A stretch of 64,000 nt of DNA. Source: Helicobacter sp. 11S02629-2. GTDB lineage: Bacteria; Campylobacterota; Campylobacteria; Campylobacterales; Helicobacteraceae. The translations under genes were made by a program, and so were the position numbers. Location of the stretch: positions 124,001 through 188,000 of the forward strand of contig NZ_MLAN01000001.1 in the NCBI RefSeq assembly GCF_002272875.1, read 5' to 3'. Below the pieces are notes generated by a model that had not been told where the DNA came from, searched no databases, and saw only the letters and a list, made by a program, of their open reading frames with translations. Below are positions 36,435 through 44,639 of this stretch, one piece after another. Each line of letters opens with the position of its first letter. The stretch's first letter is position 1.

Positions 36435-37043
36435 TCATCCCCTAAAAGCCTTTTCAAGTTTTTCTAAAAAAGATTCCACATTAGCTTGCAAGTCTTTAAG
36501 TAGGCCTATATTTTCTATCACAAAGTCACTTTTTTCTTTCTTAACTTCTATATCTAGTTGAGATTCTATCCTTTCAAGTGCGGCTTTTTCATCTAGCCCA
36601 TCCCTACTCATAACTCTTTTAAGCTGCATGGATTTTGGTGCATAAACACAGGCTACAAACCTATAAGTATAGTGATGTGTGCTTTCAAAAAACAAAGGCA
36701 GATCTAAGAAATAAGGAACTTTAAACTTTTCTAACGCCAAAGACTGTCTATCAACTTCTTGATATATATAAGGATGAAGCAAAGATTCTAAAAGTTTTCT
36801 TTTTGCCTCATCGCCAAAGACTAAAGCTCCAAGTTTGCTTCTTACTATCTCGCCTTTAGTATCTGTTACATCCTTGCCAAAAAGCTCTAAAACCTTATCT
36901 TTTTTAACTTCTAAGGCATCTTTTGCGATCTTATCTACATCTATAACCTTATAGCCTTGCAACCTCAAAAGATTAGCAACTGTAGTCTTGCCACAGCCTA
37001 TAGAACCAGTTAGTATCACGGCTTTTGTGTCTTTATCCACCAT
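36435..37043 (-). CDS. coaE: Dephospho-CoA kinase
   Basis: CoaE phosphorylates dephospho-CoA on the 3' hydroxyl, the final step of CoA synthesis. P-loop GSIGCGKT is at residues 13-20, followed by DVDKIAKD (the substrate-binding DxD region) and LLHPYIY. The LID segment carries RVMSRDGLDEKAALERIESQ. 202 residues is normal. No operon partner; it is convergent with the ABC-cassette gene and divergent from moaA (130 bp apart). Confidence 0.93.
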   Translation of the reverse strand: MVDKDTKAVILTGSIGCGKTTVANLLRLQGYKVIDVDKIAKDALEVKKDKVLELFGKDVTDTKGEIVRSKLGALVFGDEAKRKLLESLLHPYIYQEVDRQSLALEKFKVPYFLDLPLFFESTHHYTYRFVACVYAPKSMQLKRVMSRDGLDEKAALERIESQLDIEVKKEKSDFVIENIGLLKDLQANVESFLEKLEKAFRG

Positions 37044-37172
37044 TTTTCCTTTGCTTTTTTAAGATTTAGGTCAATATGCGATTTAAAAAAACTTAGTAAT
37101 AATTATAGACATAAAATAAGGCTTAAATAAGGTTTGAAAATATGATGTTTGATAAAAATATAAGTTGCAACC

Positions 37173-38141
37173 ATGCTAATAGATAGCTTCAACAGAGAGA
37201 TAGACTACCTAAGGATCTCAGTTACAAAACAGTGTAATTTCAGGTGCCAGTACTGTATGCCTAATACTCCTTTAGACTTCCACGAAGAAAGCGTAGGACT
37301 TGATAAGATACTAAACTTCGTAAAAATCTGCATAGATAATGGAGTAAAAAAGATAAGAGTAACTGGTGGCGAGCCCTTACTAAGACCAGATCTAAGTAAG
37401 TTTTTACATGATATAAAAAGCTATAAGCCAGAAATCGACCTAGCTATAACTACTAATGCCTTTTTACTCCACAAGTATGTAGATAGCCTTCATGATGCAG
37501 GCTTAAGACGTATAAATGTAAGCCTAGATTCCTTAAAGCCAGAACGCATAGCACTAATCTCAAAAGTTAACGCCCTACCTTCTATCCTAAAAAGCCTAGA
37601 GCTTGCCTCTAAAAAAGACTTCATTATAAAGCTAAATATGGTGCCTTTACAAGGTATAAATGACGATGAGATAGGCGATATGCTACATTTTGCCATGGAG
37701 CATAACTTTACTTTACGCTACATAGAGTACATGGAAAATCTAAGTGCTTCTAGTAATATAAAAGGCTTTAAGTCCAATGAGATATTAGAAAAGCTTAAAA
37801 AAGACTTTCTAATAAGCTATGAAGAGAAAGAAAAAAAGGGTCCTGCTAAAATCTACACTGCTACTAACTTAGAATCTAAGCTAGTTTCTGAGTTTGGAAT
37901 CATCTCTCCTCACGATGATGACTTCTGTAAAAGTTGCAATAGGATACGTTTGACTGCAAAAGGAGTGCTTTGTCCTTGCTTGTACTATCAAGATAGTGTA
38001 GACTTAAAAGATGCTTTAGAGAGTGAAGATGGAGAGAAGCTAGATTCTTTACTAAAAAAAGCCATCAAAGACAAACCAGAAAAAAATCTTTGGTCAGAAG
38101 ATGATATATCAGCTCGTGCATTTTATGAAACAGGGGGATAA
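37173..38141 (+). CDS. moaA: GTP 3',8-cyclase (molybdopterin synthesis)
   Basis: MoaA is the radical-SAM enzyme that starts molybdenum cofactor synthesis by cyclising GTP. The SAM-cluster Cys are C21, C25 and C28 (CNFRCQYC); the second, GTP-binding cluster is in the C-terminal region with CKSCNRIRLTAKG and LCPC. The TGGEPLLR motif is present. The C terminus ends ETGG, matching the GG tail of MoaA. 322 residues is normal. The ATG has no obvious Shine-Dalgarno. pncB follows 44 nt later. Confidence 0.95.
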   Translation: MLIDSFNREIDYLRISVTKQCNFRCQYCMPNTPLDFHEESVGLDKILNFVKICIDNGVKKIRVTGGEPLLRPDLSKFLHDIKSYKPEIDLAITTNAFLLHKYVDSLHDAGLRRINVSLDSLKPERIALISKVNALPSILKSLELASKKDFIIKLNMVPLQGINDDEIGDMLHFAMEHNFTLRYIEYMENLSASSNIKGFKSNEILEKLKKDFLISYEEKEKKGPAKIYTATNLESKLVSEFGIISPHDDDFCKSCNRIRLTAKGVLCPCLYYQDSVDLKDALESEDGEKLDSLLKKAIKDKPEKNLWSEDDISARAFYETGG

Positions 38142-38184
38142 GTAGTTTAAGGAGGCTTAAACTTTCTTTTAAAAAGGATGCATA

Positions 38185-39606
38185 ATGACAAGCAAGGCGC
38201 TTTTAACTGACTTATACCAACTAACGATGATGCAAGGCTATAGCAAAAGTCAGATGTTAGATAAAGTGGCAGTTTTTGATGTCTTTTACAGAGGGACTAA
38301 CCACGCTATTGCCTGTGGGTTAGAGCAGGCTTTAGAGTATGTTTTAAACCTAAGATTTGAAAAAAGCGATCTAGAGTATCTTTGGTCTTTAAAGATGTTT
38401 GATGAAGACTTTTTAAATCTACTAAAAGACTTTAAGTTTAGCGGTGATATCTACGCTATCAAAGAAGGAACTGTGATCTTTCCTCAAGAGCCTTTTGTGA
38501 CTATAAAAGCTAGACTTTTTGAAGCCCAGCTTATAGAAACCGCTTTGCTTTCTATCTTAAACTACCAAACTTTGGTTGCCTCAAAGGCTGCTAAAGTGGT
38601 CTATAGTGCCAAAGATAAGCTAGTAGCTGACTTTAGTTTAAGGCGTGCACAAGGTGCTGAAGCAGGAGTTCAAAGCTCAAGGGCAGCTTATATAGCTGGA
38701 GTTGATGCTACTTCTAACGTTCTAGCTGGCAAGATGTTTGATATACCAGTAACTGGCACTCATGCCCATGCTTGGGTTATGAGCTTTGATAGTGAGCTAG
38801 AAGCTTTTAGGGCTTATGCTAAAACCTATCCAGATAGCTGCTTACTGCTTGTAGATACCTATGATACGCTAAATAGTGGCGTGCCTAATGCCATAACAGT
38901 TTTCAAAGAGCTTGCTAGCAAAGGCCACAAGCCAGTTGGTATAAGGCTAGATTCTGGAGACTTAGCCTATCTTTCAAAGAAAGCTAGAGAGATGCTAGAT
39001 GAAGCGGGATTTAGCGAAGTAAAGATCTTTGCTTCTGGTGATATAGATGAAAACATCATCATCTCTCTTGAAAGTCAACACGCAAGGATAGATGGCTTTG
39101 GTGTTGGCACTAAACTAGTCTCTAATGCAGAAACTCCTAGTCTTAATGGCGTCTATAAACTAGCTGCTATAAGTGAAGGTGGAGTTTTAGTACCTAAGCT
39201 AAAAGCTAGCAACACCCTAGGCAAGATAACAAATCCGGGCTTTAAAAAAGTACTTAGAATCTATGACGCCAAAACTAACAAAGCCGAAGCTGATCTAATC
39301 TGCCTTATGGAAGAAAACTTTGATGACTTAGAAGAGCTAACCATCTTTGATCCACGCTGTCCTTATAAACGAAAAACTATGAGTAACTTCTACACTAAAA
39401 CACTTACAACGCTTGTAGTAAAAGAAGGAAAGCTAGTGTATGACTTGCCAAGCGTTAAAGACATAGCTAGTTTTCATAAAGAATCTTATGCTGAGTTTTG
39501 GGATGAGTACAAAAGAACACTTAATCCACAAAAGTATAAAGTAGACCTTTCACAAAAACTTTTTGATATGAAAAATGATCTTTTAAAAAAGTGTTTATTA
39601 AGCTAG
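38185..39606 (+). CDS. pncB: Nicotinate phosphoribosyltransferase
   Basis: PncB (NAPRTase) converts nicotinate and PRPP to nicotinate mononucleotide, a salvage route to NAD that feeds NadD (2.5 kb in this window). Seen: LLTDLYQLTMMQGY, the FDVFYRGT helix, DFSLRRAQGAEAG with the conserved RRAQ, GTHAHAWVMSF (catalytic His region), GIRLDSGDL and GVGTKLVS. 473 residues is typical. RBS AAAAGGATG before the ATG. The pair of NadD and PncB shows that the cell can take up nicotinate. Confidence 0.94.
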   Translation: MTSKALLTDLYQLTMMQGYSKSQMLDKVAVFDVFYRGTNHAIACGLEQALEYVLNLRFEKSDLEYLWSLKMFDEDFLNLLKDFKFSGDIYAIKEGTVIFPQEPFVTIKARLFEAQLIETALLSILNYQTLVASKAAKVVYSAKDKLVADFSLRRAQGAEAGVQSSRAAYIAGVDATSNVLAGKMFDIPVTGTHAHAWVMSFDSELEAFRAYAKTYPDSCLLLVDTYDTLNSGVPNAITVFKELASKGHKPVGIRLDSGDLAYLSKKAREMLDEAGFSEVKIFASGDIDENIIISLESQHARIDGFGVGTKLVSNAETPSLNGVYKLAAISEGGVLVPKLKASNTLGKITNPGFKKVLRIYDAKTNKAEADLICLMEENFDDLEELTIFDPRCPYKRKTMSNFYTKTLTTLVVKEGKLVYDLPSVKDIASFHKESYAEFWDEYKRTLNPQKYKVDLSQKLFDMKNDLLKKCLLS

Positions 39607-39639
39607 ATTAAAAGTAGCCTTAAAGCTTTGTCTATCAAA

Positions 39640-39668
39640 TGTCATTGCAATATAGCTTAGCAATGACA
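39640..39668 (+). terminator. Terminator after pncB
   Basis: TGTCATTGC (39640-39648) and GCAATGACA (39660-39668) form a perfect 9-bp stem with an 11-nt loop; ACTTTTAA follows. It lies 34 nt past the pncB stop. Confidence 0.6.
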
Positions 39669-39830
39669 ACTTTTAAGTCATCAATCAAGCCGCATATTCA
39701 TGCACTAAGTAGTGATTAAACTCCTAACAAAGTATCCCTTATCTTCATATTATTGCAAAACTACTTATAAACTATAGTAAGAAAATATTAAAAAACTATC
39801 ACTTGAAGCACATATAAAAAGAAGTACAAT

Positions 39831-39897
39831 AAAAAAGGGCTAGATTAGACCTATAAGCTTTTGTCACTAATAAAAGCTTATAAAGTTTATCTAGCCC
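39831..39897 (-). terminator. Large hairpin terminator of the outer-membrane protein operon
   Basis: On the minus strand, GGGCTAGAT (39897-39889) pairs with ATCTAGCCC (39845-39837) and an inner TATAAGCTTTT/AAAAGCTTATA stem extends it; T6 (39836-39831) follows. It lies about 250 nt after the 40143-41624 gene, leaving a long 3' untranslated region. Confidence 0.65.
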
Positions 39898-40142
39898 TAA
39901 GCGATCTTAAAAAGACAAAGGTTTAAGTTTTTGTTGTGACTATAAACATACAAAATATAATCACTCCTAAAAACTTAAGTCTTTAAGTAGTTTAAAGTTA
40001 GTTATAAAGATCAAACATACAAAAAGATCTTTATAAACTCTTAGACTACTTTTTAAGCAATGCATCCCACCCACCCAAACCCATAACTCTTACTAACTCA
40101 TATCAACAACCTTTAAGTCAAGCTTAAGTTAAAACTATATTC
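39898..40142. other. Long 3' untranslated region of the outer-membrane protein operon
   Basis: Between the stop at 40143 and the terminator. AT-rich, with a GGGTGGGTGGG patch (minus strand, near 40065-40075) but no convincing reading frame. It might yield a processed small RNA; nothing firm is visible. Confidence 0.4.
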
Positions 40143-41624
40143 TTAGTTGCCTCCAAAGTAATATGTATAGTTAAGTGAGATATCACTACTTGCAAAAGAA
40201 GAGCTAGTATTTCTAAAGTAGTACTGATACTCTAGTGACACTGCTTGATGTTTCCCAAAGAAAGCTATAAGACCAGCTTTAAGGGTTGGGAGGATATGTG
40301 CTTGATTATTAGCCCTAGCAGCATTTAGTCTATCTTGCTCTTCTTTAGCCCGATTAGCAGCTACTAATTGTTTCCTATCCAAGTCATCAACTTGTGCTTG
40401 TGCATCAGCTAGTTGTTTGTTTACATCATCTAGCTTGGACTGTATATCTGTTACCCTATCATTAGCAGCTTTTAACTCACCAGTTTTTTGTTTAGTGACA
40501 TCTCCTATCTGGCCATTTAGCTCTTGTACTTGTTGTTGTGCTTGCTCTAGCTTACTTTGTAAATCAGCCCTACTGCTAGTTAGTTGCTCTATTTTTGGTT
40601 GTAAATCTGATATTTGTTGTTGCATAGAAGCAGAATTCAATGTTGCACTAGATATTTGAATTCCTAAATCGACTAATTTATCAGCCTTATTTTGTAGACC
40701 AGGTATAGTATCCGCTTGTTTTTGAAGTTCATCTGCCTTATCTGCTTGAGGTTGTAGCTGACTTATCTTATCTTGCAATGCTTGTACATCTTTCTGCTTG
40801 GATACTGCATTATTAACTACACCATCTTGAAGGGCTTGTATATAGTTACGCACAGCATATGATGTATCTAAAAAATTCTTTAGCATCCTCACATCGCCAC
40901 CACCATTACTTCTATTGAAATCAATATTCAGAGAATTTATGTTTCCATTAACATTACTTAATGCACCTGCATAGTCACCTTGCTTTGCACTGTTAAGTGC
41001 CTGTAGTAATTGAGCAGCAGTTGCTCCTGTGTGAAATCTACTTGGTAAAGTTTCTGTAGTGCCAACAGTTTGGTTAAAGCCACTAGGATCACCACTAACA
41101 TATGCCGTTCCACTAACAGCACTAGTTGGCAACCTCCATACTGCTGCCCCAACTACACTATCACTAATGTGATTCCCACTTCCATTACTTCCAGCATCAT
41201 TAGTCCTTATAGTAACACCAGCTCCTAAGATATATCCTAGTTTTACATAGCCAGTGCTTCCTATTTTAAAGGCTTGGATAAAGTCTAGATTAAGTGAGTA
41301 CTGAGGGTTAAAGCTTGAAGTTGTTCCAATAGAGTTTGCACCAACTCCTAAACCAACTTGAATCCCTAAAGTGCTAGATCTAGTAGTAGTAAAGATTCCA
41401 GTGCCTAGTTTTAACCTTGCATCTAGTCCTGCATTTGGAGCAAAAAGCACTCCTCCATTAGCACTTTTTGCACTTAGCCCAGTTCCTACCCCACCACCTA
41501 GTAAGAATCTGATTCCATTTATATCGTTATTTTGAGTGCTTCTTTTGTGGGTAGCTGCCATAGCTACACTACTAAAGCTAACTATAAGACTAGTTGCTAG
41601 TATGATTTTAGTAACTTTTTTCAT
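40143..41624 (-). CDS. Outer-membrane beta-barrel protein with coiled-coil insert (paralogue 1)
   Basis: A 493-residue secreted protein. A signal peptide ends near SVAMA-ATHKR. Residues ~35-140 form alternating strands (FLLGGGVGTGL, LDARLKLGTGIF, YVKLGYILGAGV) like the first half of a barrel; a variable region follows. Residues ~270-425 are a heptad-rich coiled coil (LQDKISQLQPQAD..., TIPGLQNKADKL...). The last ~55 residues are barrel strands ending LNYTYYFGGN. It shares near-identical ends with the upstream 590-residue gene. No homopolymer tract precedes it; it is the second gene of that operon, 53 nt downstream. Function unknown; an adhesin role is only a guess. Confidence 0.78.
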   Translation of the reverse strand: MKKVTKIILATSLIVSFSSVAMAATHKRSTQNNDINGIRFLLGGGVGTGLSAKSANGGVLFAPNAGLDARLKLGTGIFTTTRSSTLGIQVGLGVGANSIGTTSSFNPQYSLNLDFIQAFKIGSTGYVKLGYILGAGVTIRTNDAGSNGSGNHISDSVVGAAVWRLPTSAVSGTAYVSGDPSGFNQTVGTTETLPSRFHTGATAAQLLQALNSAKQGDYAGALSNVNGNINSLNIDFNRSNGGGDVRMLKNFLDTSYAVRNYIQALQDGVVNNAVSKQKDVQALQDKISQLQPQADKADELQKQADTIPGLQNKADKLVDLGIQISSATLNSASMQQQISDLQPKIEQLTSSRADLQSKLEQAQQQVQELNGQIGDVTKQKTGELKAANDRVTDIQSKLDDVNKQLADAQAQVDDLDRKQLVAANRAKEEQDRLNAARANNQAHILPTLKAGLIAFFGKHQAVSLEYQYYFRNTSSSFASSDISLNYTYYFGGN

Positions 41625-41677
41625 GATCTTTCCTTATATATTTTTATCTAGTTATTTTGTTATGTGATTTAGCAGGC

Positions 41678-43450
41678 TTACTTGCTACCAAAGTAGTAGG
41701 TGTAGTTAAGGCTGATATCACTGCTTGCAAAAGAAGAGCTAGTATTTCTAAAGTAGTACTGATACTCTAAAGATACTGCTTGATGTTTTCCTATAAAGGC
41801 TATAAGACCTGCTTTTAAAGTTGGCAATACAGGAGGTATGCTATCTTTAAGGGCTTGACGTTGACGTTCTGCAGCATTTGCTTGATTAGCCGCCACTATT
41901 TGCTGGTTTCTATAATCATCAATCTTTTTTCTAGCTTCAGCTAGTTGTTGATTTATATCTGCTAGTTGCCCTGTTAGGTTTTTAGCTTTATCTAAAGCGG
42001 CAGCTATATCAGTATCTTGCTGTTTTCCAGTAGTACCCCTTTGGGCGATTAATGCAGTTATCTGATCTTGTGCATCTTTTATTTGTTGTTGCAAGTCACC
42101 TGTAACCTTAGTTAATTTATTAAAACTTTCTTGAGCAGCTGTTAAATCCTCTTGTGTTAGTTGATTAGAAGAGGTTAGATCACTAAGCTTTTTAGTTAGA
42201 TCATCAACTTTATTAGCATTGGCTTGTAGTCCAGGTATGGTATCTACTTGCTGTTGTAAGCTAGATAGCTTATTTGCTTTAGGCTGCAAGTTATTAACCG
42301 TTTCCTGTAAGTTTGATGCTTGATTAGCAAGATCCCTTGCCTTATTACTTGTATATGTGCTTACAAAGCTAGCAAGGCTATTTGCAGTGGCTTGTAGGTC
42401 TTTTAAAAGTCCATAAGAAGAAGGAGTATAGCCACTACTAGAGCTGTAGCTAGATAACATACTTTCCAAATCCTTTTTGCGCTGATTTACAACATCATTG
42501 CTAACACCATATATAGCCTTACCATTACCAGCTCCTCCTGATACAAATTGATCAATGCTTGCTGCTAGGCTTTGTGCATTTGCTGCATTAACTCTTGCTG
42601 CTAAAAAGTTTCCTTGTTGTAAATTACCAATTGCATTTATCATAGCCTTTATGGAATCATTATAGGTTTCGCTTATGCCAACCATATTTACATCCGCTTG
42701 TCCACCACTAGCACCTGATGAAGCAATTATCACACTTGGTAAAGTAGAAGTATTTCCAACCGTATCATTAAACATATTAAGCCCACTTACTCTCATAACT
42801 GCACCACCAGCTCCAGAACCACTAACACCAGTTGTTGACTGAGGTGATGGAGTAGTGCCACCACCACCACCGCCTCCACCGCCTCCATCGAGTCTTTGAT
42901 CAACGAGAATATTCATAACATTAATACTTGCTGCCCCAACTACACTATCACTAATATGATTTCCACTTCTATTGCTTCCAGCATCATGAGTTCTTATAGC
43001 TAGTCCTGCTCCTAGTATATAACCTAGTTTTACATAGCCACTTCCTACATTAAAGGCTTGTATAAAGTCTAGATTAACAGAGTACTGAGGGTTAAAGCCA
43101 GTGCCTGAGCCTAGGGCATTAGCCCCAACCCCTATAGTTGCTTGCAAACCTATGGTGCCAGACCTTGTAGCACTGAAGATTCCAGTACCTAGTTTTAACT
43201 TTGCATCTAGTCCTGCATTAGGAGCTAACACGCTAAACCCTCTACTAGCACCTTCTACATTTAGTCCTGTACCTACTCCACCACCTAGCAAGAACTTAAT
43301 GCCTTCTATATTGTTATTAGCACTAAATGCTTGTCTAGCATTGGTGTGATGCACTCTTTTATGGGTAGCAGCCATAGCCATACTACTAAGGCTTGCTATT
43401 AAACTAGTAGCCAATATTATTCTTGTAGCTTTTTTAGTAATCTGCTTCAT
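41678..43450 (-). CDS. Outer-membrane beta-barrel protein with coiled-coil insert (paralogue 2)
   Basis: A 590-residue paralogue of the next gene. A signal peptide ends near SMAMA-ATHKR; the strand-rich N-terminal half (FLLGGGVGTGLNVEG, KLGTGIFSATRSG, YVKLGYILGAGL) leads to a ten-glycine tract, then an extra variable domain (~200-360) and a coiled coil (~365-535, with TIPGLQANANKVDDL and a long LTKKLSDL run). The C terminus ends YYFGSK. The last ~34 residues match paralogue 1 almost exactly, suggesting duplication with gene conversion of the ends. Start has TAAGGATATG (AAGG). A 13-A tract lies in the promoter. A surface-exposed coiled-coil role is inferred. Confidence 0.78.
   Translation of the reverse strand: MKQITKKATRIILATSLIASLSSMAMAATHKRVHHTNARQAFSANNNIEGIKFLLGGGVGTGLNVEGASRGFSVLAPNAGLDAKLKLGTGIFSATRSGTIGLQATIGVGANALGSGTGFNPQYSVNLDFIQAFNVGSGYVKLGYILGAGLAIRTHDAGSNRSGNHISDSVVGAASINVMNILVDQRLDGGGGGGGGGGTTPSPQSTTGVSGSGAGGAVMRVSGLNMFNDTVGNTSTLPSVIIASSGASGGQADVNMVGISETYNDSIKAMINAIGNLQQGNFLAARVNAANAQSLAASIDQFVSGGAGNGKAIYGVSNDVVNQRKKDLESMLSSYSSSSGYTPSSYGLLKDLQATANSLASFVSTYTSNKARDLANQASNLQETVNNLQPKANKLSSLQQQVDTIPGLQANANKVDDLTKKLSDLTSSNQLTQEDLTAAQESFNKLTKVTGDLQQQIKDAQDQITALIAQRGTTGKQQDTDIAAALDKAKNLTGQLADINQQLAEARKKIDDYRNQQIVAANQANAAERQRQALKDSIPPVLPTLKAGLIAFIGKHQAVSLEYQYYFRNTSSSFASSDISLNYTYYFGSK
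42857..42886 (-). repeat. Ten-glycine codon tract in outer-membrane protein
   Basis: Ten consecutive GGN codons (mostly GGT/GGC/GGA) follow LD and precede TTPSPQ. In-frame triplet repeats can gain or lose units without a frameshift. It marks a flexible hinge between the first strands and the paralogue-specific domain. Confidence 0.7.
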
Positions 43451-43503
43451 ATCCTTACCTTTTAGAAATTTGATTTAGCACCACTAACTTAGTGAGTTAG
43501 AAA

Positions 43504-43526
43504 ATTCTAATTGTTTTTTTTTTTTT
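43504..43526 (-). promoter_or_regulatory. Promoter with 13-nt poly-A tract ahead of the coiled-coil outer-membrane operon
   Basis: On the minus strand a run of 13 A (43526-43514) is followed by four bases and TAGAAT (43509-43504), a -10-like box, about 53 nt before the ATG at 43450. The arrangement copies the one at 459-484 (five bases between tract and box). Length changes would alter promoter strength for the two paralogues together; phase variation is inferred. Confidence 0.55.
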
Positions 43527-43942
43527 GTATTAAAGGAAGCTTAAAGTGAAAACTTTTATAAAAAATATTTATTAGTTAATATTAAAAATGAAATAAAATT
43601 TTACTTTTAGCTATTTTTAGCTCTTTTTCACTTTAAATATTAAAATGATCTTTTACTAATAATTAAGATAAGAAAAGGGGTAGTTAACTTTAAAAGCTAG
43701 ACTAAGCAAAGATAGATAGGTGGCATTAAGAAGTTTTAAAAAGTAACTTATATAAACCTAAGAGAGGATATACATAAAGCTTTCATGTCATTAAAAAATA
43801 ATAATAAATGCATAACAACATAAAATCTATAAAAGCATAAAAGTTAAAAAGTAAAAGTTTATAAAGTCAAACCCTAAAAAAGGGCTTGCAAAAAATGTAG
43901 AAATAAAAAATAAAAGAAATCAAAAAATAAAAAAATATCTAC
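43527..43942. other. Gene-free AT-rich stretch upstream of the outer-membrane operon
   Basis: No coding frame longer than about a dozen codons with a plausible start was found. Several A-rich runs occur (for example near 43893-43935) but no repeat unit or RNA fold stands out. Confidence 0.5.
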
Positions 43943-43961
43943 AAAAACAGATAGTGTTTTT
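43943..43961 (-). terminator. Terminator of the DUF417 gene
   Basis: On the minus strand AAAAACA and TGTTTTT pair across a 5-nt loop immediately after the stop of the 43964-44404 gene, followed by a long T/A-rich run with T7. Confidence 0.5.
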
Positions 43962-43963
43962 GC

Positions 43964-44404
43964 TTATCTTCTTCTTTTTTCTCTAAAAGGATCTACTGCT
44001 ATATAGATAAGTCCAAGTCCTAACATAGGAAGATCTTTAAGCATAAAAAAGTCTATATGCCCTACTCCATCTACCACCTTCCAAATACCCGGTGTTGTAA
44101 AAAGAAAAGAAAGTGTAAAAAGAAAGGTTATAACTATACAGATACCTGCGATGATGCGTATGACCTTAAAGTAAAACCCTAGGATGATTAAGATTCCAGT
44201 TATTATCTCTATGACACCGAAGAGATTTGAAACGCCTTGATCGTTTAAAATATCATAAAGCCAAAAGAGTAAAAAGTGGTTGCTAACTAGGGGCTTGATA
44301 GCTGCAGCTTCTGTCGGGGTAAACTTATAAACCCCTATCCAAATGACTATGATGGCTATGCCAGCGTAAGCTATGAAATAGCCTATACGAGAGAGAGCTT
44401 TCAA
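43964..44404 (-). CDS. DUF417 family membrane protein (YkgB/RclC-like)
   Basis: A 146-residue membrane protein with four hydrophobic spans. The first span with IAYAGIAIIVIWIGVYKFTP and the following TEAAAIKPLVSNHFL match the DUF417 pattern (WIGxxKFTPYEA...IxPxVxxSP). E. coli RclC, the best studied member, belongs to a reactive-chlorine-response operon with no enzymatic role known. The C terminus is basic (DPFREKRRR). It is monocistronic with its own terminator. Confidence 0.8.
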   Translation of the reverse strand: MKALSRIGYFIAYAGIAIIVIWIGVYKFTPTEAAAIKPLVSNHFLLFWLYDILNDQGVSNLFGVIEIITGILIILGFYFKVIRIIAGICIVITFLFTLSFLFTTPGIWKVVDGVGHIDFFMLKDLPMLGLGLIYIAVDPFREKRRR

Positions 44405-44639
44405 AATGTAATCCTTTAATGTAGTGTCCTGTGGCTTAAATCAGGTTCTAAATTAAATTATAAAACCTGTTAATATATTATTAAGTCTGCTGGTGTCAGC
44501 CTAACTGCACTCTTTTAGTAAATATATTATTAACTTTTTATACCAAAACTTAACAAAAACTTAAATAGATAAAGATTTTTTTAACTTATATAGATTAGAG
44601 GTAGGCTGCATTTTTATAAGCCCACCTACACCTATACTC

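Noticed and set aside
38142-38184. Separate terminator between moaA and pncB
   Set aside because: No stem with T-run in the 43-nt gap; read-through is more likely.
39925-40010. Minus-strand short frame with AGGAG site (about 18 codons starting TTG)
   Set aside because: Ends quickly, uses a poor start codon and shows no hydrophobic or conserved pattern; the type-I toxin resemblance is weak.
43740-43830. 12-codon ATG frame on the plus strand in the AT-rich stretch
   Set aside because: Too short, and the AGAGG is more than 15 nt from the start.
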